DNA from: Bacteroidia bacterium
GTDB taxonomy: Bacteria > Bacteroidota > Bacteroidia > UBA4408
Direction: 5' to 3'
DNA length: 40,634 bases
Assembly (NCBI GenBank): GCA_023262495.1
Contig: JALRAS010000004.1
Coordinates: 1 to 40,634 of the forward strand
The stretch's first letter is position 1. Each line of letters opens with the position of its first letter. A program made the translations under genes and the position numbers. Shown here piece by piece: positions 33,408 through 40,634 of this stretch. The notes under the pieces are model-generated. The model made no database searches, was not told the origin of the DNA, and saw nothing but the letters and a program-made list of their open reading frames with translations.

Positions 33408-34871
33408 ATGAAATTACTGAGTGATATCATATATAAAGCAGGAATTGAAGAAGTAATTGGGGCAACGCATGTCGCTGTTGAAGGTATTTGCTTCGATTCA
33501 CGCAAAGTGCACAAATTAAGTTTATTTGTTGCTGTAAAGGGCGTTAATAGTGACGGACACGCGTTTATTACTAAAGCCATAGAAGATGGGGCAGTAGCTA
33601 TTATTTGCAGCACAATACCTGTTACACTCGATAGTGATGTCACCTACATTCGTGTTAAAGATACTTCCTACGCACTTGGCATCATTGCTTCTAACTACTA
33701 CGATAACCCTTCCTCTAAATTAAAATTGGTTGGTGTTACCGGCACAAATGGTAAAACCACTACGGTTACTCTATTATATCATTTATTTAAATTCTTAGGT
33801 TATAAAACCGGCTTAATATCTACTGTAAAAAATTACATTGATACCACAGAATATGTTGCCACACACACCACTCCCGATGCTGTTCAGCTCAATGAATTGC
33901 TTGCAAAAATGGTTGATAGTGGTGTCAGCTACTGCTTCATGGAAGTTAGCTCACATAGTGTGGTTCAACATAGAATTACAGGACTTCAATTTGCCGGTGC
34001 AGGGTTCAGTAACATAACGCACGACCACCTCGATTATCATGGCACTTTTGATAATTACCTCGCAGCAAAAAAAGGGTTCTTTGATCAACTTCATTCCGAT
34101 GCTTTTGCCATCGTAAATAAAGATGACAGACACTTTGCAGTGATGATGCAAAACACGAAGGCCACTAAAAAAACCTGTTCCATTAATCAACAGGCAGACT
34201 TCAAAGCCAAGATTGTTGAGAATCATTTTGCTGGATTACAATTACAACTCGATGGCACCGAAGTTTGGACAAAATTGATCGGTAGTTTCAATGCCTACAA
34301 TATTTTAATGGTGTATGCCATAGCCATTAGTTTAAAGCAAGATAGGACCAATGTACTTACGGCAATAAGCAGCTTGAACCCTGTTGATGGCCGCTTTCAA
34401 TTTATTAGATCGAGCAATGGTATTACAGGTATTGTTGATTACGCGCACACACCCGATGCACTTATCAATGTATTAAAAACAATACACGACATCAGAACAG
34501 GCAATGAAAACATCATTGTAGTGGTAGGATGCGGAGGCGACAGAGATGCTGCCAAGCGACCTGTTATGGCTGAAATAGCATGTAAGATGGGCAATAAAGT
34601 AATCCTCACCTCCGACAATCCACGCAGTGAAAATGCAGATGAAATAATCAATCAAATGATGAAAGGTGTAGATGCCGTAGCCAAGAAAAAAGTACTGTGC
34701 ATAACCGATAGAAGGCAGGCCATTAAAACAGCTTGTGCACTTGCCAACAGCAATGATATTATACTGATTGCGGGTAAAGGACATGAAAAGTACCAAGAAA
34801 TAAATGGAGTTAAACATCCGTTCGATGATATGCACGAATTGAGTGAGCAATTACAAACAGAAAAAATTTAA
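33408..34871 (+). CDS. murE: UDP-MurNAc-L-Ala-D-Glu:meso-diaminopimelate ligase MurE
   Basis: MurE adds the third residue of the stem peptide. From ATG 33408 (a TTG five codons earlier lies inside the PBP gene) it has 487 residues. Visible are GVTGTNGKTTT (109-119), THTTPDAVQLNELL, FMEVSSHSVVQHR, THDHLDYHGTFDNYLAAKK and VDYAHTPDAL. DNPR (403-406) is the signature that contacts meso-diaminopimelate; lysine-adding enzymes lack this Arg. The cell wall is therefore probably of the meso-DAP type. The gene starts one base after the PBP stop (TAATATG). Confidence 0.96.
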   Translation: MKLLSDIIYKAGIEEVIGATHVAVEGICFDSRKVHKLSLFVAVKGVNSDGHAFITKAIEDGAVAIICSTIPVTLDSDVTYIRVKDTSYALGIIASNYYDNPSSKLKLVGVTGTNGKTTTVTLLYHLFKFLGYKTGLISTVKNYIDTTEYVATHTTPDAVQLNELLAKMVDSGVSYCFMEVSSHSVVQHRITGLQFAGAGFSNITHDHLDYHGTFDNYLAAKKGFFDQLHSDAFAIVNKDDRHFAVMMQNTKATKKTCSINQQADFKAKIVENHFAGLQLQLDGTEVWTKLIGSFNAYNILMVYAIAISLKQDRTNVLTAISSLNPVDGRFQFIRSSNGITGIVDYAHTPDALINVLKTIHDIRTGNENIIVVVGCGGDRDAAKRPVMAEIACKMGNKVILTSDNPRSENADEIINQMMKGVDAVAKKKVLCITDRRQAIKTACALANSNDIILIAGKGHEKYQEINGVKHPFDDMHELSEQLQTEKI

Positions 34872-34892
34872 CCCTAACACCCAAAGAAAAAA

Positions 34893-36158
34893 ATGCTTTA
34901 TTACCTATTCGATTTTCTTGATAAACGCTTCGATTTTCCGGGTGCAGGCGTATTTCAATATATCTCTTTCCGCGCTTCTTTAGCCATTATTACTTCTCTT
35001 GTTATTTCAATGATTTTCGGCAAGAGAATTATTAACTACCTACGCAAAAAACAAGTTGGAGAAACTGTAAGAGACTTAGGACTTGAAGGACAAATTCAAA
35101 AGCAAGGAACACCAACTATGGGCGGCTTGATTATACTTAGCGCCATTTTAATACCTACACTACTATTTGCAAAACTTCATAATGTATATATCATATTGAT
35201 GATTTGTTCAACTGTTTGGTTAGGTTTAATAGGATTCTTAGATGACTATATCAAAGTATTCAAAAAAGACAAACAAGGCCTCAAAGGTACTTTTAAAATT
35301 ATCGGGCAGGTAGGATTAGGCCTCATTGTAGGATGTACATTATACTTCAATGACAGTGTTGTAATAAAGGAAAAAATAAAAAACAGAGAAGAGGTAGTTA
35401 TTGACGGACATGTATTTGAAGGCAGCATCGACTCTAAAAATCTTCCTAAATATTCAGCGCAACATAAATCAACCAAAACAACTATTCCATTCATTAAGGA
35501 TAATGAATTTGACTATGCCTCAGTACTTAAATTTTTAGGAGATAACTACCGCGATTGGGCATGGTTAATTTTCGTTCCAATGGTGATTTTAATTATCACT
35601 GCTGTATCGAACGGAGCAAATATGACTGATGGTTTAGACGGACTTGCCACAGGCACATCAGCTATTATTGGAGCAACACTTGGGGTATTTGCCTACGTAT
35701 CGGGTAACACCGTATTCGCCAACTACCTCAACATCATGTATATTCCAAACTCAGGTGAGTTGGTAATTTATATTGGTGCTTTTGTTGGTGCATGTGTTGG
35801 CTTCATGTGGTACAACTCATTTCCTGCACAAGTATTTATGGGCGATACCGGAAGTTTAGCTCTGGGTGGTATTATTGCTGTATTTGCATTAGCTATCCGC
35901 AAAGAGTTGTTGATTCCCATTTTGTGCGGCATTTTCCTTGTTGAAAATTTATCGGTGATGCTTCAAGTAGGATATTTTAAATATCAGAAAAAGAAGCATG
36001 GAATAGATTATGCCAAGGCCAACCGCCTATTCAAAATGGCCCCACTGCATCATCACTATCAAAAGAGCGGCTTTCATGAAGCCAAGATAGTTACACGCTT
36101 TTGGATTGTGGGGGTGATGCTTGCCATCCTAACATTCGTAACCCTCAAGCTTAGATAA
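34893..36158 (+). CDS. mraY: Phospho-MurNAc-pentapeptide translocase MraY, long form
   Basis: MraY makes lipid I from UDP-MurNAc-pentapeptide and undecaprenyl phosphate in the inner membrane. The 421 residues are about 60 longer than E. coli MraY. All catalytic segments are present: [51 protein letters not shown] and [11 protein letters not shown]. The extra length lies between helices, near residues 150-215 ([20 protein letters not shown] through [19 protein letters not shown]), a hydrophilic loop also seen in other Bacteroidota MraY. The start lies 21 bases after the murE stop. Confidence 0.96.
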   Translation: MLYYLFDFLDKRFDFPGAGVFQYISFRASLAIITSLVISMIFGKRIINYLRKKQVGETVRDLGLEGQIQKQGTPTMGGLIILSAILIPTLLFAKLHNVYIILMICSTVWLGLIGFLDDYIKVFKKDKQGLKGTFKIIGQVGLGLIVGCTLYFNDSVVIKEKIKNREEVVIDGHVFEGSIDSKNLPKYSAQHKSTKTTIPFIKDNEFDYASVLKFLGDNYRDWAWLIFVPMVILIITAVSNGANMTDGLDGLATGTSAIIGATLGVFAYVSGNTVFANYLNIMYIPNSGELVIYIGAFVGACVGFMWYNSFPAQVFMGDTGSLALGGIIAVFALAIRKELLIPILCGIFLVENLSVMLQVGYFKYQKKKHGIDYAKANRLFKMAPLHHHYQKSGFHEAKIVTRFWIVGVMLAILTFVTLKLR

Positions 36159-36164
36159 TCAAAC

Positions 36165-37508
36165 ATGTCTCAAACTCCCAAAATAGCCATATTAGGAGCC
36201 GGTGAAAGCGGTGTGGGAAGTGCTGTGCTTGCAGCATCTAAAGGATATGATGTGCTTGTTAGTGATTTGGGTACGATAAAACCTAAATACAAACAAATGT
36301 TGATTGACAGAAGAATCAACTTTGAAGAAAATAAACATGATGAAGCATGGATACTCAGCGCAGAGGAAGTGATTAAAAGCCCGGGAATACCTGACAAAGC
36401 TCCATTGATTATAAAGTTGCGCGAAAAAGGAATACCGGTTATTTCAGAAATAGAATTTGCCGCACGCTACACCAAGGCCACACTTATTGGCATTAGCGGT
36501 ACAAACGGCAAAACAACAACCACTTTGCTTACTTACCACTTACTAAAAAAAGGTGGACTAAATGTTGGATTGGCAGGAAATGTAGGAAAGAGTTTTGCCC
36601 TGCAGGTAGCCGAAAATGACTTCGATTATTATGTACTCGAACTGAGCAGTTTTCAATTAGACGGCATGTATCATGTAAGGTTGAATATTGCTGTTTTACT
36701 AAATATTACGCCCGATCATCTTGACCGATACAACTATGAGTTGCAGCATTATGTAAATGCTAAATTTAGAATCATTCAGAATCAAACTGAGGCCGATTGC
36801 TTTATTTACTGTCATGATGATGAGTTGCTGATGAAACACTTCAACAGCTTTCACACTGCTGCTAAACTGCTGCCATTTAGTTTACAAACCCACTTTGATG
36901 AAGGCGGTTACATCGAAAACGAAAATTTAATTATTAACTATAACCATAATACATTCTCTATGTCAATCCACGACCTCGCCTTACAAGGCAAACACAATCA
37001 GTACAACTCAATGGCTGCAAGTCTATCTGCCCGTGTACTTGAAGTACGAAAAGAAATCATTCGCGAAAGCTTAGAAGACTTTGTGAATGTTGAACACCGT
37101 TTAGAATTTGTTGCCAAAGTGCACGGCATCGAATTTATCAACGATTCAAAAGCTACCAACGTAAACTCTACTTGGTATGCCCTTGAGAGCATGAATAATC
37201 CTGTTGTTTGGATTGTTGGTGGGCAAGACAAAGGTAATGATTACAGCATGTTGATGGCCCTTGTGAAAGACAAAGTGAAAGCGATTGTTTGCCTTGGTAA
37301 AGACAACACAAAAATTCACCAAGCATTTAAGGGAGTTGTTACCTTAATTGAAGATGCGAGTACAGCCGAAGAAGCCGTTAAAAAAGCTTACCGCTTGGGT
37401 AAGAAAGGCGATATCGTGCTATTGTCTCCGGCATGCGCAAGTTTTGACTTGTTTGAAAACTACGAAGATCGTGGACATCAATTCAAACAAGCAGTAAGAT
37501 CATTATAA
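36165..37508 (+). CDS. murD: UDP-MurNAc-L-alanine:D-glutamate ligase MurD
   Basis: MurD adds D-Glu to UDP-MurNAc-L-Ala. The 447 residues hold all three Mur-ligase domains. The N-terminal UMAG-binding Rossmann fold starts IAILGAGESGVG. The central ATPase has GISGTNGKTTTTLL (109-122), YVLELSSFQLD and NITPDHLDRY. The C-terminal domain carries EHRLEFV, NDSKATN (326-332, with Lys 329 and Thr 331), GGQDKGND (Lys 356) and SPACASFDLFENYEDRG. These are the residues known to hold ATP and D-Glu, so the enzyme looks fully active. It is followed after 23 bases by a paralogue of its own C-terminal domain. Confidence 0.96.
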   Translation: MSQTPKIAILGAGESGVGSAVLAASKGYDVLVSDLGTIKPKYKQMLIDRRINFEENKHDEAWILSAEEVIKSPGIPDKAPLIIKLREKGIPVISEIEFAARYTKATLIGISGTNGKTTTTLLTYHLLKKGGLNVGLAGNVGKSFALQVAENDFDYYVLELSSFQLDGMYHVRLNIAVLLNITPDHLDRYNYELQHYVNAKFRIIQNQTEADCFIYCHDDELLMKHFNSFHTAAKLLPFSLQTHFDEGGYIENENLIINYNHNTFSMSIHDLALQGKHNQYNSMAASLSARVLEVRKEIIRESLEDFVNVEHRLEFVAKVHGIEFINDSKATNVNSTWYALESMNNPVVWIVGGQDKGNDYSMLMALVKDKVKAIVCLGKDNTKIHQAFKGVVTLIEDASTAEEAVKKAYRLGKKGDIVLLSPACASFDLFENYEDRGHQFKQAVRSL

Positions 37509-37531
37509 TTATTATTTGCCGATAAACAATA

Positions 37532-38104
37532 ATGGAAAAGTCTCAGAGCAGCAGCAGAAGCACCATGAAGGCAACTTCAATGGACCGATTAATTAAAATC
37601 AGAAGAGATTTTATTAAGGACCGATTGAACAATATGCAAGTTGAAGAACACAACTTTGAAATAGTTCAAGAGGTTAAAGGAGTAACTTATATCAACCATT
37701 CGGCTTCTACTGACGTGGACAGTACTTGGCTGGCATTAGAAAAGGTTGATAAAAATATCATTTGGATTGTAGGTGGTGTCGACCGAGGTAATGATTACTC
37801 CATGCTGAAAGATCTTGTAAAAGATAAGGTTGTACACATTGTTTGTTTGGGCAATTACATCACAAAAATTTTTAAAGCATTCAGTCAATTCGAAGAAAAA
37901 TTAATCGTTAATGCCAGCAGTGCTGACGAAGCAGTGCATCATGCTGCTACGCTCGCAAAAGCCGGTGATACTGTTTTATTTTCGCCTACCTGTGCCAGCT
38001 ATGATTTATTCGAAAATGTGGAGGCAAGAGGCAATGAATTTAAACGTGCTGTTAATGATTTATTGAATAACACCTTGCATCTAAGATATCCATCATCAAA
38101 TTAA
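37532..38104 (+). CDS. Freestanding MurD C-terminal-domain paralogue, probably non-catalytic
   Basis: The 190-residue protein aligns without gaps, over most of its length, to the last part of the neighbouring MurD. The match begins at the helix before EHRLEFV (here EEHNFEIV, about residue 40) and runs through the whole D-Glu-binding domain; by eye roughly half the residues are identical. It has no N-terminal or ATPase domain. Key positions differ: MurD NDSKATN is NHSASTD (55-61), so the Asp and Lys are lost. GGQDKGND is GGVDRGND (Lys to Arg 85). SPACASFDLFEN is almost kept as SPTCASYDLFEN. The first ~20 residues are Ser/Lys-rich and unique. The frame is intact, so this is not an obvious relic. 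A regulatory or scaffolding role toward MurD or the divisome is inference. Confidence 0.88.
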   Translation: MEKSQSSSRSTMKATSMDRLIKIRRDFIKDRLNNMQVEEHNFEIVQEVKGVTYINHSASTDVDSTWLALEKVDKNIIWIVGGVDRGNDYSMLKDLVKDKVVHIVCLGNYITKIFKAFSQFEEKLIVNASSADEAVHHAATLAKAGDTVLFSPTCASYDLFENVEARGNEFKRAVNDLLNNTLHLRYPSSN

Positions 38105-38119
38105 AATTAATGCGAATCA

Positions 38120-39307
38120 ATGAACAGTTTAACAAACATCAAGCTTAAAGGAGACCGTGTTATATGGGCTGTTGTGGTTATACTTTCAGTAATTTCTTTA
38201 CTGGTGGTATACAGTTCAACGGGTACTTTGGCTTACAAATTTCAATCGGGAAATACCGAGTATTATTTGTTTAAACATGGATTCATTTTATTGTTTGGTT
38301 TGGGTTTGATGTATATGACTCATAACATTAAGTACACCTACTTTTCGGGGATTTCACTCATTGCTATTTTTCTTGCTATCCCACTCTTGCTGTTGACCTT
38401 GATGAAAGGTAGTAACCTGAATGAAGCTAGTCGTTGGTTGGCACTTCCAGGAACATCTCTCACCTTTCAAACATCGGATTTTGCAAAGCTTGCACTCATC
38501 ATGTACGTATCGCGTGTGCTTTCGCAAAAACAAGAAAAAATTGAAAGTTTGAAGGAGGCATTTATTCCAGTTGTTTTACCGGTAGTAATTGTATGTGCTT
38601 TGATTTTACCTGCCAACTTCTCGACTGCTGCAGTATTATTTACCACCTGTTTTGTAATGATGTTTATTGGCCGTATTAGTTATAAACATTTACTTTCTTT
38701 GATGGGTATGGGATTGGTGGCAGTATTACTCATACTGGCTGTAGGAAAGTTAGCACCAAAAGTATTCCCACGTTTTGGAACATGGATGAAAAGGATAGAA
38801 AATTTCAGCAGTAATGAAAAGGATGCGAAAGGTAATTTTCAAGTTGAACAATCAAAAATTGCTATTGCTACAGGAGGAATTATTGGCAAAGGGCCCGGCA
38901 AAAGTTCGCAAAGAAATTTTTTACCTCATCCATATTCCGATTTTATTTATGCCATCATCATTGAAGAGTATGGTTTATTTGCGGCACTCGTGATACTCTT
39001 ACTATACCTGATATTGTTGTTCAGAGGAACTCGTATTGCCACTAAAAGCCCGCGTATGTTTGGTTCATTACTCGCCTTTGGATGCGCATTTAGTTTGGTC
39101 TTTCAGGCCATGATCAATATGGCGGTAGCAACCAACTTATTCCCTGTTACAGGTCAACCATTACCAATGCTCAGTATGGGAGGAACATCCATTTGGTTTA
39201 CTAGCATAGGGATTGGAATTATACTGAGCGTGAGTGCCGGAGAAGCTGAGAAAACAACATCAAAAGAAGATCAACTTTCATCAGAACAGGAGGTATCAAT
39301 TGCTTAA
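38120..39307 (+). CDS. ftsW: Septal peptidoglycan polymerase FtsW
   Basis: FtsW is the SEDS glycosyltransferase that polymerises lipid II at the division site with its PBP partner. The 395 residues contain about ten transmembrane helices. SEDS signatures are visible: LLVVYSSTGTLA near the start, EASRWLALPGTSLTFQTSDFAKLALI, QVEQSKIAIATGGIIGKGPGKSSQRNFLP split here as QSKIAIATGGIIGKGPGKS and RNFLPHPYSDFIYAIIIEEYG, and PVTGQPLPMLSMGGTS. A charged ~20-residue tail ends the protein. Its last bases carry the murG ribosome-binding site and start, an 8-base overlap. Confidence 0.95.
   Translation: MNSLTNIKLKGDRVIWAVVVILSVISLLVVYSSTGTLAYKFQSGNTEYYLFKHGFILLFGLGLMYMTHNIKYTYFSGISLIAIFLAIPLLLLTLMKGSNLNEASRWLALPGTSLTFQTSDFAKLALIMYVSRVLSQKQEKIESLKEAFIPVVLPVVIVCALILPANFSTAAVLFTTCFVMMFIGRISYKHLLSLMGMGLVAVLLILAVGKLAPKVFPRFGTWMKRIENFSSNEKDAKGNFQVEQSKIAIATGGIIGKGPGKSSQRNFLPHPYSDFIYAIIIEEYGLFAALVILLLYLILLFRGTRIATKSPRMFGSLLAFGCAFSLVFQAMINMAVATNLFPVTGQPLPMLSMGGTSIWFTSIGIGIILSVSAGEAEKTTSKEDQLSSEQEVSIA
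39288..39293 (+). promoter_or_regulatory. Shine-Dalgarno AGGAGG fixing the murG TTG start
   Basis: AGGAGG, six bases before TTG 39300. Strong Shine-Dalgarno sites are uncommon in this phylum, and this one lies inside the end of ftsW. Confidence 0.75.
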
Positions 39308-40412
39308 AGTAATCATCAGCGGTGGAGGCACAGGTGGCCATATTTTTCCTGCCATAGCAATCGCTAATGCATTAAAGGAAAAATACAAACTGGTAGATAT
39401 ACTATTTGTTGGGGCATTAGGTAAAATGGAAATGGAAAAGGTACCTGCTGCCGGTTATCCAATCGAAGGACTCAATATTAGTGGTTTGCAAAGAAGTTTA
39501 TCTCTCAGCAACTTGGCATTCCCATTTAAATTATTTCAGAGCATCAGACGCTCTAAACAAATTATCAAATCATTTAAACCCGATGTTGTGGTTGGTGTAG
39601 GTGGGTTTGCTAGCGGTCCCCTGTTGTATGCCGCATCCAAAATGAAAATCCCTGCGCTTATTCATGAGGCCAATTCTTATCCCGGCATTACCAATAAACT
39701 TTTAGGTAATTGGGTGCAAACTATTTGCGTGGCTTACGACAACATGGAAAAATATTTTCCGAAGGAAAAACTTATTCTAACAGGAAATCCTGTACGCAGT
39801 GACATTCTTAATTTAAATGGTAAAAGAGAAAGAGGTTTAGAATATTTCAAATTGAAAGACCAACAAAAAACGCTCTTTGTTACCGGTGGAAGTCTTGGTT
39901 CGAAAACCATCAATGAAAGTATTTTAAAAAATCTTGAATTGATTGCTTCTCAAAATATTCAACTGATTTGGCAAACTGGAAAATCATTTTTCAGTACCGC
40001 TGAAGCTGCAGTTAAACCATATGAAAACAAAGGTATATATGCGTATGAATTTATTTCTAAGATGGATTATGCCTACGCTGTTGCTGATTTGGTTGTATCG
40101 CGTGCAGGTGCAGGTGCAGTTGCCGAATTAAGTTTGGTTACAAAAGCAGCAGTGCTAATCCCCTACCCGCTCGCTGCGGAAGATCATCAAACAAAAAACG
40201 CATTAGCACTTGTCAACCACAACGCTGCTGTATTGATTAAAGATGCAGAGGCAAGAGAGAAATTAGGAACAGTGATTACAGAACTCATGAGTAATGATGA
40301 AAAAAGAATGAAACTCGAACATCAAATTACTCAGTTAGCCATTAGAGATTCGGCTGAAGTTATTGCCTCGGAAGTTTACAGATTAGGAACACAAAATAAA
40401 AAGAACAAGTGA
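39300..40412 (+). CDS. murG: UDP-GlcNAc:lipid I N-acetylglucosaminyltransferase MurG, TTG start
   Basis: MurG converts lipid I to lipid II at the inner face of the membrane. From TTG 39300 it has 370 residues and begins LLKVIISGGGTGGHIFPA (TTG read as Met), the GGGTGGH motif near residues 9-15 being diagnostic. VVGVGGFASGPLLYAA, IHEANSYPGITNKLL, TGNPVRSDIL, VTGGSLGSKTINE, VVSRAGAGAVAEL and PYPLAAEDHQTKNA complete the GT28 pattern. A longer reading from 39234 exists but would lack this start site and has no family similarity. It overlaps the end of ftsW by eight bases and murC by four (GTGA). Confidence 0.94.
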   Translation: MLKVIISGGGTGGHIFPAIAIANALKEKYKLVDILFVGALGKMEMEKVPAAGYPIEGLNISGLQRSLSLSNLAFPFKLFQSIRRSKQIIKSFKPDVVVGVGGFASGPLLYAASKMKIPALIHEANSYPGITNKLLGNWVQTICVAYDNMEKYFPKEKLILTGNPVRSDILNLNGKRERGLEYFKLKDQQKTLFVTGGSLGSKTINESILKNLELIASQNIQLIWQTGKSFFSTAEAAVKPYENKGIYAYEFISKMDYAYAVADLVVSRAGAGAVAELSLVTKAAVLIPYPLAAEDHQTKNALALVNHNAAVLIKDAEAREKLGTVITELMSNDEKRMKLEHQITQLAIRDSAEVIASEVYRLGTQNKKNK

Positions 40413-40634
40413 TTCAGCATCTCAAATATGCATATTTCATTGGCATTGGCGGTATAGGTATGAGCGCTATTGCACGCTATTTTCAATCCATAGGAATTGC
40501 TGTTTCAGGATATGATAAAACACCAACTTCTCTCACTGATTCATTAATTAAAGAAGGCATTCAGGTACATTTTGACGATGACATCAATTCAATTACTAGT
40601 GACTTAATACAAGGAAATAAAAATGAAGTGCTCA
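40409..40634 (+). CDS. murC: UDP-MurNAc:L-alanine ligase MurC, 3' end outside window
   Basis: MurC adds the first amino acid of the stem peptide. Only about 75 residues are in the window, from GTG 40409, which overlaps the murG stop (GTGA). They include the N-terminal UDP-MurNAc-binding motif YFIGIGGIGMSAIARYF and GIAVSGYDKTPTSLTDSL, which clearly fit MurC rather than MurD or MurE. The order murG-murC matches the dcw cluster; ftsQ, ftsA and ftsZ would be expected further right. Confidence 0.92.
   Translation, partial: MIQHLKYAYFIGIGGIGMSAIARYFQSIGIAVSGYDKTPTSLTDSLIKEGIQVHFDDDINSITSDLIQGNKNEVL

Noticed and set aside
37532-38104. Possibility that the MurD-like gene is a pseudogene or an assembly duplication
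   Set aside because: The frame is intact over 190 codons, it has a unique N-terminus, and the protein differs from MurD at about half of positions, which excludes an assembly artefact.
1-40634. tRNA, rRNA, CRISPR array, prophage or insertion sequence
   Set aside because: No cloverleaf-like sequence, spaced identical repeats with spacers, integrase or transposase was seen on either strand by reading; a covariance-model search would settle small RNAs.

Overview
The window is a chromosomal piece of a Bacteroidota bacterium with moderate-to-low GC. The evidence is family content and promoter style. Families include a SusC/RagA-like TonB receptor with a carboxypeptidase-regulatory N-terminus, an ASPIC/FG-GAP secreted protein with a probable type IX secretion tail, a long amidophosphoribosyltransferase paralogue, an enlarged MraY, and a miaB-sigma54 activator-lptE-TPR-secG operon. 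Several genes carry Bacteroidota-type promoters (TTTG, 19-20 bases, TAnnTTTG), the best upstream of the acyl-CoA dehydrogenase and miaB genes. The order may be Chitinophagales or a neighbour, but the sequence alone does not settle this. I saw no tRNA, rRNA, CRISPR, prophage or insertion sequence.

Region by region. 1-1.8 kb: the 3' part of a large secreted FG-GAP/ASPIC protein. 1.8-9.7 kb: housekeeping genes (anmK, acyl-CoA dehydrogenase, a PaaI-like thioesterase, dprA), a TonB-dependent receptor and two small exported proteins. The gaps here hold a dispersed 7-base-period repeat (GGTGAAT) joined to C-rich tracts. 10-13.7 kb: an NAD-dependent epimerase-like protein and a three-gene ABC importer of the TrpXYZ type. 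13.7-18.4 kb: a compact five-gene minus-strand operon, miaB to secG, with a clear promoter at one end and a clear terminator at the other. 18.5-28.9 kb: an AsmA-like envelope protein, a DUF4197 protein, an ArsC-like protein, an AI-2E/PerM-type membrane protein, tadA, a DUF4910-type peptidase, a beta-barrel-like protein, a PurF-like amidotransferase and an exported charged protein. 28.85-29.49 kb: a 636-base regulatory gap.

29.5-40.6 kb holds the division and cell wall (dcw) cluster, all on the plus strand and tightly packed: mraZ, rsmH, an ftsL-like gene, a PASTA-containing ftsI-type PBP, murE, mraY, murD, a freestanding MurD C-terminal-domain paralogue, ftsW, murG and the start of murC. Together these make lipid II from UDP-MurNAc precursors and polymerise and cross-link it at the septum. 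anmK near the left end feeds recycled anhydro-MurNAc into the same pathway.

The most unusual items are the 190-residue MurD-domain paralogue between murD and ftsW, which has lost catalytic residues, and the probable MraZ operator with a second, inverted box cluster about 120 bases further upstream. The GGTGAAT/C-rich repeat family is also notable. Three genes (lptE, mraZ, murG) appear to start at TTG, and murC at GTG.
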